A stretch of DNA of 64,000 nucleotides from contig NC_088941.1 in the NCBI RefSeq assembly GCF_033473495.1, positions 1,426,001 to 1,490,000 on the forward strand, written 5' to 3'. Within the stretch, counting starts at the first letter, position 1; every line of letters begins with the position of its first letter. The notes beneath the pieces are model-generated. The model saw only the letters and a program-made list of their open reading frames with translations, had not been told where the DNA came from and made no database searches. Origin of the DNA: Cercospora beticola (Eukaryota > Ascomycota > Dothideomycetes > Mycosphaerellales > Mycosphaerellaceae). The position numbers were made by a program, and so were the translations under genes. Shown here one piece after another: positions 21,355 to 30,795 of this stretch.

Positions 21355-22635
21355 TGAGTCTGCTGCGTTTGCTCGTTGTCGGCCTTCTTGCAACCTTCAC
21401 TCAGGCATTGGCTCAAGGCGACTGCGTGGGCGACAAGAAAGATATTCTCGAGGTGGCCAAGATTGCTCCGTCGACTACGTTGCTCGCCTCCTCGACCGGC
21501 ATCGCACATGGGCTCAACGAAGCTGCTCAAGCTGCTGGCAAGTTGTGGTTCGGAGCAGCCATCAGTATTCCGGGGCAGGAAGAGGATAATGAGCACTTTC
21601 TGAGCGTATTCCGCAGCTCGAAGGACTTCGGCCAAGCTACTCTGGCCAACAGCATGAAGTTCGCTGCTACTGAACGTCGCCCGGGAAAGTTCGACTTCAC
21701 ACGTGCTGATAAGTTCTTGGAAGTTGCGAAAGATAAGAAGATTCGTTGGTAAGTCAACTTCCTATATTAATTGCCTCTGCCTCTTGCTAACATTATCAAA
21801 GTCACGCTGTTGTTTGGCATCGAGACCTGCCACATTGGATCGGGAACCCGAAAATACCTTGGACGAATGAGACTCTGAGCGCAGTACTCGTGGAGCACGT
21901 CCAGACCTTGGTTCGACATTTCGGCGATACTTGCTACTCCTGGGACGTGGTCAATGAAGCGGTGTCAGACGATCAGCAGGCTCATGGAACCATCCAGTAC
22001 AGAAGCAGCATATGGTTCCGAGTGATTGGCCCAGAATATGTGGCCATGGCCTTTCAAGCTGCACAAAAGGTTATCGACGAAGACAAACTCAAGGTGAAGC
22101 TCTACTATAACGACTACGGCATCGAAGAGCCTAGCCCGAAGTCCGCTGCGGTGCAAATGCTAGTGAAACAGCTGAAACATCGCGGTATTCGAGTTGATGG
22201 CGTGGGCCTACAGTCTCATTTTGCCACCGGGACAACGCCGTCACTAGAGCTGCAGGAGCGCAACTTGCAAGACTTCGTGAAGCTGGATATCAAAGTCGCG
22301 ATAACTGAACTCGACGTGCGTTCACCAGTGCCCCCGACAGCGGAAGATCAGCAGCAGCAGTCCAGAGACTACTACAATACGGTGGCTGCGTGTATGCACG
22401 TCGAGAAGTGCGTCGGAATAACAGTGTAGGTGAACCCAATCTGATTCGATCAAGCAGGTGCTAATCTTTGTTCTCCAGTTGGGGTCTGGTCGATGATACC
22501 TCCTGGGTTCCCCAAAAGTTTCCAGGCTTCGGTTTTGCCAATCTCTTTCTCCGACAGAACAAGGAGTCTGCACTTGTGAAGAAGGCGGCATACGACGCTT
22601 GTCTGCGCGCGATGCAAGGGAAACCATCTCCATGA
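21351..22635 (+). CDS. GH10 endo-1,4-beta-xylanase, secreted
   Basis: Hydrolyses beta-1,4-xylan in plant cell walls. Exons 21351-21748, 21802-22425 and 22479-22635; 392 residues. Signal peptide MMSLLRLLVVGLLATFTQAL. The barrel starts KLWFGAAISIPG. NSMKFAATERRPGKFDF, IRCHAVVWHRDLPHWI, the acid/base Glu in SWDVVNEAVSD and YYNDYGIE follow. GVGLQSHF, the nucleophile Glu in AITELDVRSP and ITVWGLVDDTSWVP are then all in order. There is no carbohydrate-binding module. The second ATG (21354) is equally possible as the start. The stop lies 2 nt from that of the convergent HET gene. Confidence 0.95.
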
Positions 22636-22637
22636 TC

Positions 22638-24269
22638 TCAGCGTGCCTTATTGCTATGCATGAGGTGATTAAATTTCCTAAAAGAGAGCGAATAGTGCTC
22701 CAATGACATTTTGATCACGAATTCGAGCTCTCCAGTTGTTGAGGACCGCCTTTCCACTTCAACCACGAGCTCCCATAATCCCTTTTTGAACTCGACTCTG
22801 GCGCTTCGCTGTGGTTGCTCTTTGCTCAGCTCCTTGAATATAGTAGCACTGTCGAGTGGCGCACTATGCTTGGTCAACCAGATGCGAGGCTCTGTTCGTC
22901 CTGAGTTCATCTCCTGAGCGAATGCGATGCTGTACTTCTTTCGCCCATCGCTCTCGTCAAAGGTCATATACCCGCGATCAGTCTCTTCAGATCCAGTGAT
23001 GACCAACGTGACGCTATCGTCTTGAGGATCGTATGCCTCTTTTGGGTATACATTTGTAAGCTTCAATTGACGCACTGAATTTTGAATCCTGATCTTCTGT
23101 TCCCAAATTGAGACGGGTGCAATGTTCTCTGGATTTGAGGGCGATTTGAGAATCATCAGACTCTGCCACTTAGCTGAAGGCAAGAATTTGCGATCGAGGT
23201 TCTTGAGAGATGTGAAGGCACCTTTGCTGTTATTCTTTGGCGCCATTTCGCAAACTGTGCTTTTGAGCTCTCTCCTTGGAACGACCAGGCCAGGAGGATG
23301 TTTCTTGAGGAGAAGCGCTATTTGCTTGGTAGATTCGTCTTGATACCGACAGTTGAGGATCGCGGTGATGCGCATCGGATCGGAGTTATCTTCTACCACT
23401 GGCAGGTAGATGCGCAGACCCTTGTTCTGCAATGCGAAAGAGTCATCGAGCCAATCGTAGGACCAACTGAGGATGTTGTGCGCGTTACGGAACCCTTTGG
23501 CTGACGGGGACAGTAGCATACTGGCTTGTTCTTCCTTCCAGGCTTGCCAGGCGAGAATCGAAGGATCTTCGTACGTTTTGATGATTTCTTCTTGTAGACG
23601 CGCGAATGCTTTGTTGCCCTCGCCGTAGATCATGGGCATGTTGACGTCGAAGAGACCCATGAGAGAGTAGGCCTCGTCTTCGATTTTGGCGGTCTTGCGT
23701 TCGGCTGCCCATGCGAGACGAGCTGCCACACTGGTCGACTGTAGAGTGTTTCGATCGCGTAGGACTTTGACATCGATCTTCGTGATATCGGCAAGTTCGT
23801 GTAGCATGTCGAGTTTTGTACCAATTAGCTTCCACGACTCATCGTAGAACTCAACGAAACCCGGTGCGATGAGTTCCTGCAAAGTCCAGCCTCTTGTGAA
23901 CCATTTCGAGTCTTTCAATGCCCTGTGCGGAAAGTCGTAGAGATATGCATAACAAACTTTGGCCTCATAGTAATATCGATACATGGAATTAATGGCCTCG
24001 GAAAGCGTAGCGCTGGACAATTTGTTGATGCAGCATGTGTCTATCCAGAAGTAGTCGAGCTTCTCGGAGAGCGCTTGTCGGCACCCGCTTTCAATTTTCG
24101 CGTAGCCTCGCTTTTGCTTGTAGCCTGGTGCATCTTGTTCAATATCTTGAAACGTAACTTCTTCATCAGTATCGTCCCAGACGTGTGAGAGTATAGCATA
24201 TCGGCCGTAGATCTTAGTCTCGTCCTCGAACTCGACGAGCTGTTTCGTTCTGGCATCCAGAAGCCACAT
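22638..24269 (-). CDS. HET domain protein (heterokaryon incompatibility)
   Basis: Putative trigger of non-self recognition and cell death on hyphal fusion. Intronless, about 543 residues from ATG 24269 (MWLLDARTKQLVEFED); the frame upstream starts with GTG. The HET domain covers residues about 15-150: YAILSHVWDDTDEEVTFQDI, KIESGCRQALSEKLDYFWID, TCCINKLSSATLSEAINSMY and WFTRGWTLQELIAPGFVEFY. EDEAYSLMGLFDVNMPMIYG, then EGNKAFARLQEEIIK, close the conserved part. The C-terminal 300 residues have no known domain; no NACHT or WD repeats are present. It is the HET-only architecture common in fungal genomes. Confidence 0.93.
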   Translation of the reverse strand: MWLLDARTKQLVEFEDETKIYGRYAILSHVWDDTDEEVTFQDIEQDAPGYKQKRGYAKIESGCRQALSEKLDYFWIDTCCINKLSSATLSEAINSMYRYYYEAKVCYAYLYDFPHRALKDSKWFTRGWTLQELIAPGFVEFYDESWKLIGTKLDMLHELADITKIDVKVLRDRNTLQSTSVAARLAWAAERKTAKIEDEAYSLMGLFDVNMPMIYGEGNKAFARLQEEIIKTYEDPSILAWQAWKEEQASMLLSPSAKGFRNAHNILSWSYDWLDDSFALQNKGLRIYLPVVEDNSDPMRITAILNCRYQDESTKQIALLLKKHPPGLVVPRRELKSTVCEMAPKNNSKGAFTSLKNLDRKFLPSAKWQSLMILKSPSNPENIAPVSIWEQKIRIQNSVRQLKLTNVYPKEAYDPQDDSVTLVITGSEETDRGYMTFDESDGRKKYSIAFAQEMNSGRTEPRIWLTKHSAPLDSATIFKELSKEQPQRSARVEFKKGLWELVVEVERRSSTTGELEFVIKMSLEHYSLSFRKFNHLMHSNKAR

Positions 24270-27200
24270 CTTCCTTGTACAAGTGCGGGAGGCTGGCGGG
24301 TGCAACACTCTCCCCAGGCTGTGAGATTATAAGGCCATGGGTACGGGGGAAAGAGAGCAGAGGAATGGGGCTGAGAACGGGTGTGTACCACCTATAGTAT
24401 CGATTCCTTCATGCACGCCATGCCGCCAGACGGCCGAGATGGGGCGGAGTCGCGCAGCCGGCCATCAGCTGGACTTCTTTAGACCGCTTCATGGACATTT
24501 TGCGTCACTATGTACGCCGCGCAGCCACGTTGCGAGTGTCCACGGTGCTTTCGGCAACATCTCCTGCACAAGGCAGCCAAGCAATGGTGCCTGAAAGTGG
24601 TTGGAAATGTTTCATAAGCATGGGCTGCTGGTCTTGGTTGTCTGTGGCCCTCGGTTCCGTCCGGGACGCGGTCTGGATCCTCCACCTCACCTCTCCAACT
24701 GCCACGCCCTCACATTAAAGTCTGCACCCACATTGCGCTCTATGCACGATCCACGGCCCTCAAGCCACTCACTCGAGGACAGTAATCCGCACTGGCGTGT
24801 TTCTCACCCACTAGGTCGCTGCAATACTGACGATGTGTCCTGAAGATCACGCCCGGACAGACGCGCATGCAATAACGAGAAAACGTTACGAAAAGAGACG
24901 GGAAGCATTGTAGATATGGCGGATGTGTCGTCGCGAACAGGCTCGTATTGTTGGAAGAATGGGAAAGGCCATCTGGATCGAAGAAGCAAACGTTCTTGAG
25001 AGACTGCCGACAGCCCGGAACCACGATGCGACTGGCGGAGATAACTGCTTCTGGGTCCATGACCGGCTGCAGCACGAAAGACCTGGGCAGTAATACTTGA
25101 TTTGGTGGCGCACTGTCACATCCTGAGCTTGAAACTGAGCCGGCCAAATGTATGGAACTAGTAAGTGAGCCTTGAAGTGAGGCGTCTTCAAGTGCGCATG
25201 CGCACACGGAACAATCTTGCAAGGTGATATCGATTGCTTGCATACGGTGCCAGCACTCACCAGATGTCTTCCTAATTGAACAGCGCGATGCAAGACCTAC
25301 CTCATCTGCCACGTTGCGTGGAAGTTTCGAATGAGTCGAGCCGAAGGTGCTGGCGTTCATGAAGTCGTTTGCCCCCGGGGATGCAAGCGAACCTCTGCGA
25401 TTGAAAGGGTGGAAGCGACTGCTAACGTTGTACTTTGAGCGCTTTCCCGAGCAGCTCGCCTGCATACTCAAGGTCTGCACCTTCCGCCGTTTTAGAATGC
25501 TCACCTGTACCAGCCCGCTTAGCAGCGAAAGTTGCAACCTTGTCTGTGGGGCCAACCGTCAGGAAGCACGGCGAGTTGTCTCTTGCTGATGTGCTCCAGC
25601 GCGTACGTTGGCCGACCGGAGGGTACTTGGATTAATCTCAACGCCCTCGAAGAAAATCCACTCGGCCTCACAAGCCGTGGCTGGCAATATTCACTTCGTC
25701 TGTCTGGTGCCGCCTCGGAACGATTGTCGCGCGAGGATGGACTGTGTCCTCATCCGCCGGTTCCCGGCTCTCAAGCTGAGCAGTCGCCGTTGCCTAGCTG
25801 CCCCGCTACCTCTCGCTGCCCCGCCATCAGCAAACCTCAGGCCTGAACAATTGTTGATTAACTGGCGCGGATCAGCCCGCCTTTAGCGCGAAACGAGCGC
25901 GCCGCGAGTACATAAACCCTCACCCCCGCCCCTTCCATCGAACTTCTTTCTTCCTCAACCAGCACCCACCAGCCCCTCCTTCCTCGATCCCCTTTTTTCG
26001 CGCATCACTTCCTCGTTTCATGGTCTTCAACAGACCTCCTCCCACGTTGTGGGTCGTCGCCAAACCCGCTGGTCCTTGACCGGCGGGGCCTTTAGGACCA
26101 CCGCGGGCGCCACGTTGTCAACCAACCTCTGGCGTCTGCAACACACTTCAGAAAAATCAACACGTGGCGGCTTCAGAAAAAAAAAAACACATGGCCACTT
26201 CAGAAAAAAGAGAACACAGCAAAAAAGACATTGCCACTTCAGAAAAAACAGAGCAGAGCACAGAAAAAAACACATTGCCAAATCAAACACATTTAAATTT
26301 CAAACCAATCGCCATTTCAAACACATCGCCATTTCAGAACCGTTACACTTCGAACAAATCGCCGCTTCAAATACACCGCCAGCTCAAACACTCCGCCGAT
26401 TTCAACACTTCAGGGGCCCCTGACACTTCGCCGCTTCAAACACATCGCCGGCTCCACCACATTGCCGGCTTCGACGCGTCTCTGGATCCAACACAAGGCC
26501 GGTTCAAACACACTTCCATAGCAAACCACTGACAAGAAGCCACAGAAACAAGCCGCCGACAAGAAGCCACAAGAGCAAGGCATACTGCAGCCTGAAATGA
26601 ACCCGCAGAAAGAAGCCCCAAAAACATTCAACTCAGCGAAGAAGCCACAAAAACATCACGAGCGGGGCAGAAATTCATTGGGTTGTCATCCGTTTCAAGG
26701 CACGGCTCTGACTTGTGAGAGACAAAAGCTGCGCAAGGCGGCCGCAGGCAAGAGGGGGCCTCAGTGCGTTGGTCTTTCGACTGGCGCCTGGAGCCTCTTC
26801 CTTCACTGACAACAACATCATCCATACCAGTCATGTAGCTCATGTATCTATCTCAAGTCACTGCCATTCTCGATATCCTCACCAGCTCGCTTCTATTGCG
26901 CCTTCGTCACCCCACCACCCCGCACTTTGATGATGCTGTTGCCGCCTATTGTCACCTCTCATTGGCGCCGCGTGCTTTTGCCTGAGCTACTTCCATCACG
27001 ACTGCACCACCGTTTGCCAGCGTCCTTGACCATCGCCGCGCCAGTCACTTTTGGAAGCGCGCGCGCGTTGCTCTGCGCTCTTCATCTCTTGTGCAGTCTT
27101 GCCGGCACGGAGCACTTTCCGGAGAAGCCGCGCGCAATGTTCCTCCGCCCTTCATCTTCATCGTGCCAGCCACATTGATACAGGCAGAACTCAAATGCAG

Positions 27201-27457
27201 CGGTGAAAGGACAGGAAGCACAACAGCGCTTGAGATAAAGACCAATTTTTCCATTCGCAACACTAGCCCATGTAGCACCCATCAGACCAGGGATATCAAG
27301 TGGGATCTCCAAGCAGCGACAACAAATACAACGCCTCGCCAAGAGTAATCTCGCGGCGACACAGCAACTTCGCCATGTCTCTCTATCCTTCTTGACCGTT
27401 CGCTCGCTAACAGAATCCAAACGTCACTCGTCACAGCGCAACGGGTGCTCCGCACGC
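24270..27457. other. 3.2-kb gene-poor region
   Basis: From the HET promoter to the Vps1 stop. A 271-codon minus frame (24740-25555) starts with TTG and has no domain or signal. I do not support it. The tract at 26143-26520 is a degenerate repeat (separate entry). At 26530-26660 related AAGAAGCCACAA-like words recur. The remainder, including 26660-27450, shows nothing I can call. Confidence 0.5.
26143..26520. repeat. degenerate 17-bp tandem repeat, A/C-rich strand
   Basis: Repeated units close to ACATCGCCGCTTCAAAC. Examples: ACATTGCCAAATCAAAC and ACTTCGCCGCTTCAAAC; diverged ACATCGCCGGCTCCACC. The first units carry poly-A insertions (GCCACTTCAGAAAAAAG). About a dozen copies are readable. The unit length is not a multiple of three, so the frames that stay open through it are probably not coding. 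Confidence 0.75.
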
Positions 27458-29789
27458 TTACTGCACCTGGCTGACAATTTCGCTGGCGCGCGACAACGAC
27501 TCGACCATTTGCTGACACTCCTTACGCCTTCGTGTTGTGTAGTCGCTCTCCTTCAGCAGATCGTCGAGTTCTTGCGTGCGGTACATTTGTTCGAGAAGTT
27601 CGCGCTGCATCTCGTCCTTGGTGTGTCTATGCAATGTCAGTGTTCTGCTGCGCCCCAGAGATCGTGGAAACTTACTCGACCAGGTTCAACATGATTGCTT
27701 TGGGCACCATGTCGATCATTGTTCGCCGCACGATGCTGAAGTATGACGAGATGAGAAGCTTGATGACCTCCACCTCCTGCGTCTCCTTCTCGCTCAGTGT
27801 GCCGGATGCTTTGAGTGTTGGCGGCGGAGGCTCCATGGCTGCCATCTTCTTCTTGTTCTTGCTCGCGAAGAAAGAGCCGAAGAACCCAGACTCGCCATTG
27901 CCCATGTCCAGGCTTGGACTTGACGACCTAGGCGGCTGTGCGGCAATGGGAAGAGGCTTGCCGGTCTTCGGGTCAACCTGCACAGGCTTGGCCGCATTGT
28001 GCTTCTCGTTGACAATGGCCATAGCGCGGTGTCCATTCAAGAAATCTGGATGTCCGGTGTTGATGTAGCATGCCTCCATCGCAACAAGGTCCTTGACGAG
28101 CTTGTTTGTAGGATCCATGGCCTTCTTAAAGAAGCTGACAACCACGGCGTGCAGTTTCTCCTTGAGGGCAGGGTATCTTCGGAACATTGGTTTATTCACT
28201 AGTTGTCCCAATATCCGGATAAGCTCGTCGTAGATCAAGCTGACACACTTCAATGAAGGATCCTCGAGCCTCTTGATTTGCTGCTTGACGATGAGCTCGA
28301 ATGCGGTAGTGCCCACGAATAGTGCTGGAGATGAACCGGAAGAGTTGTACAAGATTGTTCGAATGTCGATGTCCTTGACTTGGTCGAAAGGATCCACGGC
28401 CTTCACGCCATTGTTGTATAGCTCGTGGTAGACGAAAGCGATACGCGCGCCACCAGAAAGCTCAATTGAGGAGAGCTCTGCGCTGTGGCCCTCCAATACC
28501 GTTCGGTATTCGTTTGAGAATTCAGTAATGATGTTGAGAATGATATTCGCCGGATTTCCAAGGATGCTGTCGCCGAGTTGATTGAGCTCTGCCGAGTATT
28601 TCTGGAGCGAAGCTGCAATGCGCGCCTTGATGTCAGGAAGTGTCTGCTTGATGTGCATCATTAAGATCAGGTTGAGCTTCCGTGCCAGGTATGGTGTTCC
28701 ACAGTATGATGCCTTGTTCCGATACGCCTTGTGGTTCTCAAAGAAGTTCTTCTCGTTCTCCAGTGCGTACGAGATGGCTTTCTTGGTCTCAATATCGCGC
28801 TGTCCACGGTTGACTACAGGAACGTAGCCCAGTCGCAGCGGAATGATGCGCCCAGCTAAAATGTCCACAACATCTGTGCCCTCGTCCATCAAATCGACCT
28901 TGGTGAGCACACCAATTGTTCGTTGACCCTCAGGATCCACCTCTCTGGCGAGCTTCAGACCATCTGAGTTGGCAAGATCGGTGTTGGCTGCTGTGACCGC
29001 CAGAATGATCGCATTCGGCTTTGAGATCTGTTTAAGCACCATCTCTCTGATCTGTCGCTCGATATCTCTTGGCTGATCTCCGACGGGCACCTTTGTGAGT
29101 CCGGGCAAATCGACAAGCGTGAGGGTAAGGACGTTCGGCGAGTAGATTCGAAGATTGATGGGCGCGGGCGAGATACCGGCGTTTCGTCCAGTCTTGCTCT
29201 CCGTCTCTTTGACAATCTCGTCTCGTATTTTGCTGAAGTCGTAGAACTTCTGCCCAGGTATGTGCAAGAACTCTCCCCACTCAGCGGTGTTGGCCTCTTT
29301 GTCGTTTGTGCCTTCGACCGCATCTCCGTTCGTTGTGCCATTTTCCTGTGGTTTGTCGGATGGTTTGAAAGGTGTTCGGTTGATGAGTTGTAGGATGAGC
29401 GGTCGTCGGGTCACAATTCCTGTTCCTCGTGGGAGGCTGATCGGTCAGTGTTGGCTCGACCCCTCGTTTGGTGTCCTCGTTCGTACAAGTCTCTTCCCAC
29501 AATGTTCTCGAGCACGGAACTCTTGCCACTCGATTGCGAGCCCACTACGGCGATTTGCGGCAGATCGATGGGATTTTGCACCTGCGCCCAACCAAATCAG
29601 TATTGCAAGCCACACTATTGTTGCCAGCTGTCCGACATACGCCGACTGTAGTGAAGACATCCTGAAGCTTGTTGACAAGTGTGATGAGTCCCGGATCATT
29701 GACGTTGATCCTGTGTCCTGTTAGCCTGCTGTCTGCGCTATCCGTCTCTTCGCGGTGGGAGCTCACGCGTTGGGGTTGGTCTGCGCCAT
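27458..29789 (-). CDS. VPS1: Dynamin-related GTPase Vps1
   Basis: Large GTPase for vacuolar sorting, endosomal traffic and peroxisome fission. Five exons: 29767-29789, 29641-29710, 29487-29581, 27676-29436 and 27458-27626; 705 residues, all phases consistent. It starts [20 protein letters not shown]. GTPase motifs: [20 protein letters not shown] (G1), [14 protein letters not shown] (G2), [17 protein letters not shown] (G3) and [14 protein letters not shown] (G4). The middle and stalk follow. A Ser/Pro linker, [20 protein letters not shown], leads to the effector domain. The last exon gives [20 protein letters not shown] and ends EIVSQVQ. Exon 1 is only 23 nt. No PH or proline-rich domain, as expected for Vps1. 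Confidence 0.97.
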
Positions 29790-30795
29790 GGCAGGCGGGC
29801 GGTGAGGGGCGGAGGAGTGGTTCGTGACAGTGTACGGATGTTGAAGTTACAGCGACAACGATGTGTGAGAGAGGGAGCAAGTCGCTCTTCGCCGAAAAGT
29901 GTTGTTCGTGTTGTTGAATGAAGAGGAATTGTCTAAACTGCCGCCTTCCCTAGGAACACACATGCGCTGCGTCAGTCGTGCCTACTGCAGCACCCTTGAA
30001 AAGCACGCGCCACCTGCCACCTGTTTGCACGTGCGTGGCTGAACTCACCCTCTTCAATTCCTTGTATACATGTACTATACTAATCTCTGTACTGCCTGTC
30101 TCCCACATGATCAACCCAGAGCAATCAGGTCTTGCACTCTATTTCCTGTTGATCATGAAAATCGCGCTATAAAGTACCTCTGTCTACAGCTCACTCTGAA
30201 GAATTCCACCGAAGCTGCTGCCTATCTCTGGGACATTACGGATTGATGACTTCCAGCCACAGCTTATAGAGTCTGTGAAGTTGAAGCAGCCCCGAAATGC
30301 TGGGGCGCGGTGAGATAACTTAGATGATGTTTCACGGGCAGTGTAAGATTTGTAAAATCGGAACAACGATGTCGGCCACACTACACATGTTTCTGAACGC
30401 CAGTTCGAAGCATCTTTGCCCTCGCACCATCAGCCAAGTCTGAGTACTCCTTGTATCATCGCCTACGAGGACTCCCAGCGTAGGCTTGTGAAGGGCATCA
30501 TGGCTGTAGATTGCTCGGGCTGCGCGAACTTTCTTGCATCTCGATGGACCAAGAGTCTGGCCATTGAGATGGAAGGACATTTTCAATGCCTATGCACCGT
30601 GCAGGTCCGCCCACGCTCGATATGGTCCTCGAGCACTGACGTAGCGATGGCCTTGTGTATGGTATTGACACGGTGAGCAGTGCGATCATGCACCAACGCC
30701 ATAGGCACCAACACTTCCAACGATGTGTGTAGACGAGAGTAGACAGCATGTAGATCAGTATACAAGTCGTTTAAACTGCTCTAAAAGCACAGAGC
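29790..30795. other. divergent intergenic region, VPS1 / VMA1
   Basis: About 1.0 kb upstream of both genes. Small frames lack conserved features. No gene is supported. The VMA1 leader begins in this stretch. Confidence 0.55.

Noticed and set aside
24740..25555. 271-codon minus-strand open frame
   Set aside because: It starts with TTG, has no domain, signal or helix pattern, and shifting composition; probably chance in a stop-poor stretch.
26027..26532. Open frames across the repeat tract, on both strands
   Set aside because: The 17-bp period is not a multiple of three, so the repeats do not encode a repeating peptide; the frames are open because the unit lacks stops.
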